Assembly: GCF_003589595.1 (NCBI RefSeq)
Contig: NW_020653409.1
Location: 1,686,502 to 1,750,501, forward strand
Source: Hyposmocoma kahamanoa
Lineage: Eukaryota; Arthropoda; Insecta; Lepidoptera; Cosmopterigidae
Length of the DNA: 64,000 nt
Direction: 5' to 3'
Part shown: positions 54,353 through 64,000 of the stretch, in pieces
Layout: every line of letters starts with the position of its first letter
How positions within the stretch are numbered: position 1 is the stretch's first letter
Position numbers and translations under genes: made by a program
Notes under the pieces: model-generated
Databases searched by the model: none
What the model saw: only the letters and a program-made list of their open reading frames with translations
Told to the model about the DNA's origin: nothing

Positions 54353-54528
54353 TCTTGTCAACTTATGTGTCAGGGTGAATTACAGGCATTTGGAACTTGA
54401 CGCAGTGGAAGTTTCCCTCAGATCTTTGCAATTTAAAGCTCTGAATGCCACTGCAACTGTTATGTACAGGCGTGTCGCTTACCAACAGGCGTACGATTTG
54501 TTCATCCCGTCACTTTTTATCATAAAAT
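54353..54528 (+). repeat. Repeat A, 3' half, rearranged
   Basis: CTTGTCAACTTATGTGTCAG precedes the ATTACAGGCATTTGGAACTT block instead of following it, then the order is normal to ATCATAAAATCC. Confidence 0.65.
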
Positions 54529-54625
54529 CCCCGTAGGTATTTAGCCGCGATTGAATAAGCGTCGACTGGGCGCACTCGTTCCATCGTAAACCCCATCGTT
54601 ATTTCAATATTAGGTAATGGCTAGG

Positions 54626-54722
54626 AGTTAAATGGTAGTGCCCTCAAATCTTAACGATTTAAAGCTCTGAGTGGCACTGCAACTGCTATAGACAGGGACT
54701 CGCTTAGAATAATAAAAAAGAC
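54626..54722 (+). repeat. Repeat A fragment
   Basis: GTAGTGCCCTCAAATCTTAA, GCTCTGAGTGGCACTGCAAC and an AATAATAAAAAAG tail; the middle of the 3' end is deleted. Confidence 0.65.
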
Positions 54723-54797
54723 ATCTAAAATTCCTAACACACAATACATATCGAGTTCTTAGGTTTTCGCGTTTTAGGAAATTAAACTATTTATTCT

Positions 54798-54908
54798 TCC
54801 TGATTTAAATCACGTATATTTGTTTTTTCAAACAAACCGACGTCAACCGTGACCATGGGACCTGTAAAGAGCCCGAAACGTGGGTTTGTTTGAAAAAACA
54901 AATATGCA
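54798..54908. repeat. Repeat E, two partial copies head to head
   Basis: The left part reads on the minus strand (AAACAAATATACGTGATTTA, CGTCGGTTTGTTTGAAAAAA). The right part reads on the plus strand (AACCGTGACCATGGGACCTG, CCCGAAACGTGGGTTTGTTT, GAAAAAACAAATATG). Together they form an inverted pair of about 110 bp. Confidence 0.7.
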
Positions 54909-55209
54909 CAATACATGTTATCATCAAATAAAAATAATAATGAAAAAATACGAATAAAACAACGCGTTATCATTATATCGATTGACAGGAACACCATTAC
55001 TCAACAACATTTTCCCACAATGATAAACTCGCGACTAGTGATGAGAACAAGGTGCAATTGCAAGTCTATTTACGGGAATAGGAATGGCATTTTGTGATGT
55101 TTGCTTTGACATATCTATTAGTAGATAATCACTTGGGTTCCTGTATCTCGTTATAAGTTAAAAGATATAAGTATATCATTGGCAATCTATGGTCTACTAC
55201 TAGTCGATT
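54909..55209. other. Unassigned AT-rich DNA
   Basis: Nothing recognised between the repeat E pair and the LINE relic. Confidence 0.5.
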
Positions 55210-55595
55210 AACAGTTTTGATTTTTTTTATCGCTTGGAAATCATCTAGGTGCGCTTCTACGAACATTCCTGATGTACTGCACCATTTCAACAGACACAAT
55301 AGCATCATAAGAGCGTTATTGTATTGTATTATAAGAACGTTTCGTATTATTTAGCCCACAAGCCACTCGAGTGAAATGATCGGCTGTATGCTTTGAATAG
55401 AGTAATTTTGTCATCGGTGGAGCAAATCGTGAACCTGCGGACTAGCATATTACATTGCACTGATAACACCCTCAGCTCTTTTTGTATCTTGATAATCAAG
55501 ACCGTCAACGAGTATGTGAGTTGCCTATTCAAACTCAGGGGAAAAGCGTTGGAAAACACAGCAGTACTTAGAATCCAGTTTATTTTGGACAACCT
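55210..55595 (-). mobile_element. Non-LTR retrotransposon RT C-terminal fragment (QYNNAFR family), longest copy
   Basis: Minus strand: RVLSVQCNMLVRRFTICSTD, DKITLFKAYSRSFHSSGLW, then a frameshift near 55345 and YNNALMMLLCLLKWCSTSGM, FVEAHLDDFQAI. It has the same ordered motifs as the 24270 and 25880 copies and extends further toward the RT core (the N-LVRRF-CS-D-K-TLFKAYC stretch). The frameshift makes it non-coding. Confidence 0.78.
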
Positions 55596-55785
55596 AAACT
55601 TTCAAAAACTAAACTATTCTTCAACAGCAGCGACACCAAGCGGTGCAAATGGTAACCACAACAGTATATTGTTCATGAAATAACTTTCAATACAAGTACA
55701 ATTACAACACGACTATATTACTACAGTGTTTATATATCATTGCATATTATCAGTATTTAATAATGGACTAATTAAATAACTATAA

Positions 55786-55897
55786 GAGCGGTTACACACG
55801 GCGATTTTAGGCAGCGGTGCTAACGTGATGCAAGCGCCCTACTGCATCGATACAAACGCGCATTGCATCGCTGCTAAGTCACAATGTATAACCACTC
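55786..55897. mobile_element. 112-bp MITE flanked by TAA
   Basis: Ends GAGCGGTTACACACGGCGA and (inverted) GAGTGGTTATACATTGTGA form imperfect terminal repeats. TAA lies on both sides (55783-55785 and 55898-55900). A 3-bp TWA duplication is typical of PIF/Harbinger elements, so this is a plausible Harbinger-type MITE. Confidence 0.6.
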
Positions 55898-55900
55898 TAA

Positions 55901-57124
55901 TTGATAGATATTAAATTATCAGAATGTGATTAATTTCCGGAAATAATAACTCGTGACAACCATGATGCCTAAATCAGTGATATGGATAAAATAATAACTA
56001 TTAAAATTATAAACTTGAATACAGCAGTTTGAGAATTACGTAAATTGACAGTTGCTATTAATTTAATATTTTTATAATCATGAAATAAAGTGCGTTGTCT
56101 ATTTATTCAAGTAGGATGTGATCTGGCTTTGAGAAGAACATGAAACATTATTTTCTTATTGGACTTCCATCTCTTTACCACGTAACTACTCAAAGTTAGA
56201 CTGATAGACAAACTTTATTCAAGATTAAATACAAAAACAAAAATGTTTTTTTCTTCTCCTGTTAATATCATTAAGAATTTCTACCATAATACAAAGACGC
56301 TGTTTTAATTCTGAACCAAAATTTTATTGTCTATGGTATTCGCTATTGAACTAAAACATTTCAAAAAAGAACATGGTTTTTGGCTAATTAAAAGAGTCTC
56401 TATAAACGCGTTACCGAGTTCCTGAAAAGAATAACGTCACTATATTTGTGAATTTATTAAAATTCCAATTATTGATTAAAATAATATCTCAAAATGTTAC
56501 ATAGCAGGCACAAAGGCGTAACCATTTGGCAAAAAAGAAGTGTTTAAAAAGGATACAAAATATCAAATATGACGCTACTCGAACTCTCTTCTGCCTCCTG
56601 ATTTGATAGCGGTTTTTTATATCTTATTTATTTTCAGTTTTGTTGTTAAGTAAAAATTTGCGTAATTGACATGTTTATAAGCAAAAAACTTTAGTTGTCA
56701 TCGTAAAACTTACCGAATTGAAAATACGTTAAGTAGTTATAATAAGGACCAGAGCAATGACATTAACTCCTATACACCCAGACCACTCGTTCCCCGTCCG
56801 ATATCTACCATCGAGTATGTAACCAGAAATAGAGACGAAATGTCATTTAATTTCATTGAAAACTATTCTGCCAGATCATTCCGGTGACAACTGCGCTCCG
56901 ATTGGCCAGCACGAATTCGAAACAATTAACGGGTGTCGTCAATTGTTTCACTTCAAATCGACCAGTTTAACTTGAGCTTTGCCATAATGGACGAAAATTG
57001 CAATATTACATATTTAATATTTAATTACCGATGAAATGTTATTCCGTTTGATTTGTAATTAGATGTTTTGCTGTTTTTCCCACACCAACGAATGGAACAG
57101 CCTCCCATTGTTAGAGATATTATC
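55901..57124. other. Unassigned AT-rich DNA
   Basis: Nothing recognised over 1.2 kb; no repeat family of this window. Confidence 0.45.
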
Positions 57125-57132
57125 TTTATTGC

Positions 57133-57360
57133 CATTGACTTACAAATAAATGGACGACGGGTCTAATACAAAAACCACGAAAAAAATGTCCCAAGTCAAC
57201 CTATTCGAAATTTAAATTGTAATGTCATCGCAGTATCGCGCTGTCAGTAGAACAAATGAAGACTAAAGCGGAGTGTCGCGCTCTGTATACGATTTTAGCG
57301 CCTTACAAGTGCGGACACTTTTTAGCGCGGACCCGACGTCCATATAATTGTAAGTCAATG
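57133..57360 (+). mobile_element. MITE copy 7 (short form, 228 bp)
   Basis: 8-bp duplication TTTATTGC at 57125-57132 and 57361-57368. The interior is nearly identical to copies 4 and 5. Confidence 0.93.
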
Positions 57361-57629
57361 TTTATTGCAATAAATACAGAATAATTTTGGAATATACGGA
57401 GACGTACACACAGGTCAGTTGTTGGCGCTGCACTATTTCAGTTTTCTAATTTGTGATTTCAGCGCAAACGAGAGTTGATATTTAAAAGTGATATAAGGCC
57501 CAATTGCCTGATGAGTCATATACTCGTGAGTGAGTTATATAAGTACTCTATTTATTCTATCAAATTAAAGAAAGCATGAAGTATTACTAACTTGACAGTA
57601 ATTATTCGTCCAAAGATGGAGAACGGGAG

Positions 57630-57742
57630 TAGATCCCCATGACCAATTTAGAAAAATTTATTTCCCAAATTGGATCTATCGGGAATCAAACCTAAAACTA
57701 TCTAGCACCCACAATATTAACCGTTCGACCACCAAGCTCGAC
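57630..57742 (-). mobile_element. SINE3, older copy
   Basis: Minus strand: CGAGCTTGGTGGTCGAACGG (box A-like), TAGGTTTGATTCCCGATAGA (box B-like), then TCCAATTTGGGAAATAAATT and TTTCTAAATTGGTC, the same body as at 30560. Confidence 0.55.
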
Positions 57743-57887
57743 GAAGTATTCATCTTACAGCTAACAAGAATTTTTGCTCAAATTAATGTTCAAGGTTACG
57801 TCTAATGACGCTTGTCTCAGACATGGTTTACGCATTACCCAATTTGTATAGTTAATTCTTAAACAAACTCGAATTAACAAACGATTA

Positions 57888-58031
57888 CCGGTGAAATTAC
57901 AGGCACAACTTACGTCTCAGGGTGACGGGCGCAGTGGTAGTGCCCCTCAGACCTTGGCAATTTAAAGCTCTGAGTGGCACTGTAATTGTTATGGACAGGC
58001 ATGTAGCTTACCATGTTGTTATCAAAAAAAG
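57888..58031 (+). repeat. Repeat A, 3' half
   Basis: CCGGTGAAATTACAGGCACA through GCATGTAGCTTACCATGTTG and an A-rich tail. It is the first of two same-strand copies in tandem. Confidence 0.75.
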
Positions 58032-58095
58032 ACGTCAATTTCGTAACTTATTTTCTGCTTAGTCACTATACCGCCACATTAGTTTACGACATATT

Positions 58096-58568
58096 GGTAA
58101 AATTACAGGTACATGGGACTTGTCGCCTTATGTCCCAACGTGACGGGCGCAGCGGCAGTGCCCCTCAGATCTTTATGATTTAAACATTGACTTACAATTA
58201 TATGGACGTCGGGTCCGCGCTAAAAAGTGTCCGAACTTATAGGGCGTTAAAATCGTATACAGAGCGTCATTCACGCTTTAGTCTTCGTTTGTTCGACTGA
58301 CAGCGAAGCAAGCAAAATTAGACAGTACTGCGATGACATTACAATTTAAATTCAACGTTTTAGCTTTTTCATATTCCTTTACATGTCACTACGTTTAAAG
58401 ACTTGGGACATTTTTTTCGTGGTTTTTGTATTAGACCCGTCGTCCATTTATTTGTAAGTCAATGGATTTAAAGCACTAATTGGCATTGCAACTGTTATGG
58501 ACGGGTGTGTAGTTTCAGTTCCAGATCCGCAACTTGTTCGTCCCTTCACCTGGGATCATAAAAAAAAT
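58096..58568 (+). repeat. Repeat A, 3' half, split by MITE copy 8
   Basis: TAAAATTACAGGTACATGGG to CAGATCTTTATGATTTAAA, then the MITE, then GATTTAAAGCACTAATTGGC to the GGGATCATAAAAAAAATT tail. Confidence 0.82.
58185..58464 (-). mobile_element. MITE copy 8 (long form, 280 bp), nested in repeat A
   Basis: 8-bp duplication GATTTAAA at 58177-58184 and 58465-58472. The target is the GCGATTTAAAGC-like block of a repeat A copy (58096-58568), which it splits. It is therefore younger than that repeat A copy. Confidence 0.92.
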
Positions 58569-59695
58569 TACGTAATTCCACTTCTGGGCCACAAATCTGG
58601 TAATTTCTTGAAACTGTTAATCATTTTAATTCCCTTGAGACTCCACTGAGATTACATTGCAATTATGATAATATTTTAATATTCTGCAAAAATCTAGTTG
58701 CTATGGCTCTTGAGTCTCAATTACTTTTGGGTAATTTTAAAATGTCAGAGTGGAAAATTTTTCCCGAGAAATTCACCAAAAATTGGAAAGACATAATTTC
58801 AAACGCTTATATTATATTCTGCATTTGGAAATATTTTTGAAGTTTTATTTAGCGTGATTTATAAAATAAACTTGTACAGGTAAAAGTCACATAAGAAAAC
58901 GAGATTTTAAATGATTTCACAACAGCGGAAAATCTTTTTTAATGGCTCAATCTTTTTCGTTCTGTAACTTCACATGTTGTTAGTTGTTAGTAACGTGTTG
59001 AATGCAGAGTGAAGGAATCAGATCGCGTCACCAACATGCCATCGACTCGTCTTTAAAAAACAGAATACCAAAAAATTGCAAGGGCCGTTGAATAGCAGCT
59101 CTACTCTACGCCATTCACAAGTCACTACTTTTAACATTTAGCAGGATATCAAACGTACAAAATTCTGCTATTGACACTCTATATAAATAAAGAAACATTT
59201 TCTGTTACAAATTGCTTGTTTCAAATGAAATTGATGTCAGTACAAAACGCAAAACAGCAGCAAACCTATTTTAAATCTTTATTAACCGCAATGTTATATT
59301 TGTTACAGGTAAGCAGTCGGTGTTAATCCACGAATTAAATAGGGTACTTTAATATTCTTCGAGGGTTTACCTTTTGGTGATTCTAAGATTACACAAACAC
59401 TGGTATGGAATCAAAATGGTTTGTAGAAATGATGGATTTAAGAGTCAGTAATTCAGTAAGTCAGTAAGAAAATACAAGTCGAAATTTTACAAGAAAACCG
59501 TTGTATTCAAAAGATGCTTTACATATTGACTGTGAACTAGCGACCGATACTATCTCAATTTTCTAAGGATTTCACTTGTTAATAAATACCATTTTATACT
59601 ATTTCATACTCCGCAGCGTTGCAAGAAATTCCAGATACGAGTACATTTAATTTTGGCGCCAGTATCGTCTCCATTCAACTAGTAACTTCTAACCA
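58569..59695. other. Unassigned AT-rich DNA
   Basis: Nothing recognised over 1.1 kb. Confidence 0.45.
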
Positions 59696-59862
59696 AATTC
59701 AGGCATTAAAAACTTTATGGTTTGCTAGAGTAGTTACCGAAATAGCAATTAATATTAGTTAATTTACCTGTTGTAACTTCGATATCCGATAAATCGGTAT
59801 AAAATCATCACCGGCACCGGTGGTATGCGTCTACGGCTGCATGTATCGCGTGACCGGTTAAA
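59696..59862 (+). repeat. Repeat H
   Basis: Same block order as at 42299. It ends in GCGTGACCGGTTAAATAATA and runs straight into an (AAT)n microsatellite (about 59862-59881). Confidence 0.8.
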
Positions 59863-59881
59863 TAATAATAATAATAATAAG
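59862..59881. repeat. (AAT)n microsatellite
   Basis: AATAATAATAATAATAATAA at the junction of repeat H and an AT-rich segment starting GTTTATTTCTCTCC, which looks like the end of a retroelement in reverse. Confidence 0.85.
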
Positions 59882-60129
59882 TTTATTTCTCTCCACAAAT
59901 TAGGTTACACATTATTTGGTACAGAGATCTTATTAAATAAGATGACAAAATTTGTAGGAGACTGGAATCTAAACTAGATCAGAGATCTGTATCTTAGGCT
60001 TCCAGGCCTCCCAACTCGAACTTAACAATTTCAAAAATTTTTACCAAATTTAGCAGAGATACATAATCAATGCAAATATTTTATATATATTAAAAAGAAG
60101 CAACAAAGAGTAGGCATTTAAAACAATTG

Positions 60130-60265
60130 TGTATGAGTAAGTGTGTGTGTTAAAAAAATACACATTTATCATTCAAAATATTTGTTTCGAACATCATAGA
60201 CCGAAACAACCTGCAAGATCTAAACGGGCCTCTATCACGGATTTTTGTCATCCAAGTATTTTTAT
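60130..60265 (-). mobile_element. 3' end of a Jockey-like LINE
   Basis: The minus strand reads ATACTTGGATGACAAAAATC then CGTGATAGAGGCCCGTTTAG, the same YLDDKNP-stop plus 3' UTR start seen at 19900 (+) and near 21600 (-). Only the last codons and about 100 bp of 3' UTR survive. Repeat D begins immediately beyond it. Confidence 0.55.
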
Positions 60266-60527
60266 GGGTTACCTATCAATAGTCCGAAGTGACATTTTCC
60301 AGAAATAACGTTTGCTCGAATTTTCATTACCTCGAAAGTAATTTTGAGAGGAAAAAGGTTTTCTTTTAAACCTAACTTAACCTAACCAAACCTAATCGTA
60401 TCTTTGCGATAAACATCCAACATATCCTGAAAGAACAACGGTTTCGTTATAATTCGGTTTTCGATGTAATGAAAATTCGAACACACGTTATTTCGGAAAA
60501 AGAAATCGAGTTTGTGATAGGTTACCA
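60264..60527 (+). repeat. Repeat D
   Basis: GGTTACCTATCAATAGTCCG, AGAAATAACGTTTGCTCGAA, AACCTAACTTAACCTAACCA, GATAAACATCCAACATATCC, TTTGTGATAGGTTACCATTT. It sits directly after a Jockey-like 3' end. Confidence 0.82.
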
Positions 60528-61002
60528 TTTTGAAGCTATGTTTAAATGCAATATATATACATACAGACTGTAACTGTAACATGTTCTTCTAAATTCTGAA
60601 ACGTTATTTAAACTTGTAAGTTATTAAAGTTAAATAGCAATTAGCGAGGTGTTAGTGAGAAACAGCTGGCGCAAAAGATGGTATCGCGAATTCCGTGCTA
60701 GCCCGGGAGCTGGATGATATCGGATCCTCGCTAGTCCAGGAGCCAGGGCGCAATTTGCACGATATTAACACTTAGCTCAGTTATTGGCATACAATGTTGT
60801 TGACTAACCAGTTTGGGCACTAGATCTCAAAGTTTTTTCAAATATTATTGCTGTGATAGTAGTTTGTTAACACAATATTTTATTTTTATTATTATTTTTA
60901 GTCGCGTCAAAGAATCATTTTATTCCATAGGTAAAATAAATTACACTTGAAAACGTAATTTTTTAAGCTACTGCTCGTTCACTGTGCTGACTTCCCTGAG
61001 AA
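60528..61002. other. Unassigned DNA
   Basis: A GC-richer patch at 60640-60770 has CTAGCCCGGGAGCTGGATGA and CTAGTCCAGGAGCCAGGG in near-tandem and is of unknown origin. Confidence 0.35.
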
Positions 61003-61190
61003 GAACGAGCAAGAAACTCTAAGGATTGCTCTTTTCAAATAAACTTAAATGTTATGGAATACACTTTGAATCAAAGTTGTGTGTCATGTAGACTCATGTC
61101 GTCTTTCCATACGTCATCTTTATCTAACACGTAGTTTTCAATTTTACAAAATTGAAGACTACGTGTTGGATATGACTTTTCAATTAAAAT
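61003..61190 (+). repeat. Repeat G with an added hairpin
   Basis: AACGAGCAAGAAACTCTAAG, GATTGCTCTTTTCAAATAAA, ATGGAATACACTTTGAATCA, CATCTTTATCTAACACGTAG, then a 20-nt-arm hairpin (61126-61167), then ATATGACTTTTCAAT. Confidence 0.72.
61126..61167. repeat. Near-perfect 20-nt-arm hairpin inside repeat G
   Basis: AACACGTAGTTTTCAATTTT and AAAATTGAAGACTACGTGTT flank a 2-nt loop (19 of 20 pairs). The other repeat G copy has only the first half-site (AACACGTC), so the inverted half was added here. Confidence 0.65.
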
Positions 61191-61380
61191 ACTTTCAATG
61201 TAAGTTTTAAAACAGGAAATGATAATTTTAATATATGCTCCGGAATTTTATTGTAAAAGTTTGAAACTGTATCGTTTATACAGTATTTTAGACTATCGGC
61301 TTTTTCATTGCCTAGGAGATTGATTTTGAATTTTTATATCGGAGCGGCGGATAAAGGCACAGTCGGCCGGAGTTAGTTAC

Positions 61381-61570
61381 TTAGGGGCACTGCCACTACG
61401 CCCGTCACCCTGAGACATATATCGACAAGTCCCATGTGCCTGTGATTTCACCAGCACCGTTACCTTTAAAAACCAGAACGCAGTAATGCTCACTTTACTG
61501 CTTGACGGCAGAAATACGTAAGGTGGCAGTACTTCCCTGGACACACTCTTTCACAAGGAGCTCTACTGCA
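61381..61570 (-). repeat. Repeat A, 5' two-thirds
   Basis: Minus strand from GCAGTAGAGCTCCTTGTGAA to CGTAGTGGCAGTGCCCCTAA. Confidence 0.8.
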
Positions 61571-61900
61571 TCTAAAACATCTACAATTTAATCTATTCTA
61601 ACCAAAATGCCTAAGCTAATCAAACCTAAGTTTAAGAACCATAGTCATAGATCAGTTCAATCGATAACCAGTCTTAATCTGGTGCGCGGGAGTTAATTTA
61701 TTCGAAAAAAGAATAACATGTAGTATAAAAGCATATAACTTATACATAATTTATGAAACTACTCGTACATATTAAATGGGAATAGGAAATTGATACACTG
61801 AATAGAATTATTAATTGGAAAGTAATGATGAGTATGTTATTAACTTTATCGGTATTTTAGTTAGTTAACATCTGGTTTATGGGATTAGATTCGTAGGAAT
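61571..61900. other. Unassigned AT-rich DNA
   Basis: Nothing recognised between two repeat A copies. Confidence 0.5.
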
Positions 61901-62105
61901 TTGTGAAAGAGTATCTTACCTAGTTCTACCGCTAAATATTATCACATTCTGTTTTTGAAGGTTAAGGGTGCTGGTGTAATTACAGGCACATGAGACTTGT
62001 CAACTTGTCTCAAGGTAACAGGCGCAGTGGCACTGTAACTGCTATGGCTAGACGCTTAACATCACATCACACATGGTATCGTCACATGGTATCATAAAAA
62101 AACTT
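61901..62105 (+). repeat. Repeat A, diverged, with a small inverted piece after it
   Basis: TTGTGAAAGAGTATCTTACC to CATGGTATCATAAAAAAACT. It is followed at about 62106-62142 by CCTGGACAAAC...GAACTCTACTTA, a 5'-end fragment in the opposite orientation. Confidence 0.7.
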
Positions 62106-62185
62106 CCCTGGACAAACTTTTTTACGAAGAACTCTACTTATCCTAAATATACCTTAGTTTTTAATTTAAACATTTATTAGTTAGG

Positions 62186-62415
62186 TAAAGAACGTCGTTG
62201 AAAACCAAATACAAAGATCCGACAACAAGCAGATTGAAAAATTCGTGAGGTACGCTGGTTTGTTCCGTGGCTTAGTTGGTATACGTTTGGCATGGTTTGC
62301 TAGAATATGTCGGTTCGAATCCGGGCGGATCGAAGGAGTTTTTTCCAAGTGTTCCGTCTTTGTATAGATAATTATAAGAAACTAGTGGAGTAATTTCATA
62401 AAAAATAGTTAAACA
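62186..62415 (+). mobile_element. SINE2, nearly full length
   Basis: AACGTCGTTGAAAACCAAAT, TTCCGTGGCTTAGTTGGTAT, GTCGGTTCGAATCCGGGCGG, GTGTTCCGTCTTTGTATAGA, GGAGTAATTTCATAAAAAAT. Confidence 0.8.
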
Positions 62416-62952
62416 TTGACATTTAATAAAAAACTAAATTTTAAAGTTGTTATTTTATCTCGAAAAAAATCAATTGTAATTTTTATTTACAAAATATTTT
62501 AATAATAGATCATCTAGCAACTGCTAAATGTTTTAAAAAAAATTATATGGTTCGTATTTCCCGGGTGATTTTCATCGAGCATAAAATCAAGATGGCGTCA
62601 AAAACACAGGGCAGCATTCCTGAGCAAGTACTTGAGTGTTTAATCATCATCTTACTGGATTGTGAATAAATATACCTATCTCTTAGCACGTCCTTGATCT
62701 CCGTTAAAATTATAGTGATGTTTTAAAATTTTTTGTCAATATCGATACTGTCATATTTTTCTTCGATATCGACTCAGTGACATCAAATCAATTTAGTGTA
62801 TGAAAATATTTTTTGATTGTAACGCATAATTTTGTTTAATATGATCACAACTATTTAAAAAAGGACTTATTTTAAATTACAATAACAATTATCAGCTTAA
62901 TATTGGAAAAGTGTAACAAAATTATTATTAAAATTATTAATTTCAAATTTAA
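62416..62952. other. Unassigned AT-rich DNA
   Basis: Nothing recognised between SINE2 and repeat A. Confidence 0.5.
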
Positions 62953-63187
62953 ACAAGTCGTGTGCGTAGAGTGCGCCTGGTGTTAAGCGACACGCCCATC
63001 CGTAGCAGTGGCAGTGCTACTTAGAGCTTTCAACTGCAAATATCTGAGTGACACTGCAACTGCTTCTGTCACCCTGAGACATAAGTTGACAAGTCCCATG
63101 TACCTATAACTTCACCAGCCCCTTCAAAAATAGGTAAGGTATGGCAGTACTTCCCTGGACAAACCCTGAAAGGAGCTCTACTGCTAC
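62953..63187 (-). repeat. Repeat A
   Basis: Minus strand; ends at ACAAGTCGTGTGCG and GCAGTAGAGCTCC-type text. The PuGTAATG(N)GAGCATTACTG block is deleted. Confidence 0.75.
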
Positions 63188-64000
63188 TAAATGGTAGACA
63201 GCAGACAATGCCAGTTTTCAAATGACGATGTGTGTGAAACCATACATAATTCTAATCTCATTCATATTAAAACTTATCACACGTACCATCCATAATTACG
63301 AATTACGCATGTGTTTATCTTTGACAGCTGTTGTAAAGGTAGCCAATAAAGCTGGACGTAATCTAACTAAAAGAATTTGCAATTAACTATATCTGATATA
63401 TGAATGTACATGCCTTAACATGTAATGTAATTTAGATAGCACATCTGTGGTTCATTTGTCTGTAGAAAGAATCTGCATTAACTAACTTAGGTTGTATTTT
63501 ACATTTTAACTTTACGCGTGAGATTACTGCTTGACTTTACTAGTTTAAAAAATTAGTCATGGAGGAAACCACTACAAGCGTGGTCATTGCTTTAATTAAT
63601 AATACTCTCTTAATTGCTTATTACAGTTACAAATTTTATCTTTATAGATCTTTAAATTTTAATTACCAACGATAATAGCTGTACTCTAGTACTTCAACTC
63701 ATATACATGGTACTTGATTGGCACAAGTTTCTTCGAAGACGACGTTTGTATGTTTGTACATCAAACTTAGTATAGTCCATACAAAACCATGAATTGAAAA
63801 TATGATTGATCGTTACTTCGTCATGGTTGATTTCCATAGAAAAGGAAATTACCACTTTCTCCCATTACGGCTGTTTTTTATTTATTTATCTTACCAAATA
63901 GAAGCGAAGAATTTTTCCGATATCGCGTATAAAGGAAATAAAAAATATTTTTTGGATCAAAATAGCATATATGTATTTGTTTTTTCTCTTTGTCACATGG
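63188..64000. other. Unassigned AT-rich DNA to the window end
   Basis: No repeat, RNA or coding signal recognised. Confidence 0.45.

Noticed and set aside
1..64000. CRISPR array or bacterial operon
   Set aside because: Repeats are dispersed with variable spacing and flanking duplications; codon use, gene density and gene type are animal.
1..64000. A new multi-gene biological system
   Set aside because: Only one intact gene is present and the rest is repeat or unassigned DNA, so no such system is supported here.

Overview
This is AT-rich eukaryotic chromosomal DNA, almost certainly from an insect and most likely a moth or butterfly. The evidence is one insect-type proton-linked monocarboxylate transporter (SLC16/MCT) gene, several tRNA-derived SINE families, non-LTR retrotransposon debris of a kind I associate with Lepidoptera, and short (CCTAA)n tracts matching the insect telomere unit TTAGG. 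There is nothing bacterial: no operons, CRISPR arrays or rRNA genes. Two blocks of exactly 400 N (16370-16769 and 41793-42192) are assembly gaps.

The only convincing intact gene is a single-exon 701-residue MCT-family transporter at 47880-49985 (+). About 200 bp after it lies a decayed partial copy of its own middle third (about 50170-50650), so the locus once held a tandem duplicate. I find no other open reading frame that looks like a host gene. The many 60-115 codon frames are chance frames or run through repeats.

Everything else recognisable is repeat. The families are: (1) a MITE with terminal inverted repeats starting CATTGACTTACAA and 8-bp target duplications, with eight copies in two size classes (about 228 and 280-286 bp) plus a 30-bp remnant; (2) 'repeat A', a roughly 300-bp SINE-like unit ending in ATAAAAAA, with 24 copies or pieces on both strands; (3) four tRNA-derived or tRNA-like SINE families; (4) eight scraps of non-LTR retrotransposon reverse transcriptase (RT) C-terminus or 3' end from at least three lineages; (5) further dispersed families, here called C (starts AACCGACTTCAAAA), D, E, F, G, H and I; and (6) a series of fold-back or inverted-repeat elements between 34 and 46 kb and at 55.8 kb.

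Layout: 1-8 kb repeats C, D, A, SINE1, MITEs; 8-19 kb mostly unassigned AT-rich DNA with a few SINEs and a MITE; 19.8-26.1 kb LINE debris and repeat F; 26-33 kb sparse repeats; 33.9-46 kb MITE, fold-back elements, repeats D and E and a hammerhead-like motif; 46.2-51.4 kb repeat A clusters around the transporter and its pseudogene; 51.4-64 kb repeat A, four MITE copies and the remnant, LINE pieces and SINE2. Nested insertions give a partial time order: SINE1 and repeat A came first, and the MITE inserted into them later. All boundaries were read by eye and family names are working labels.
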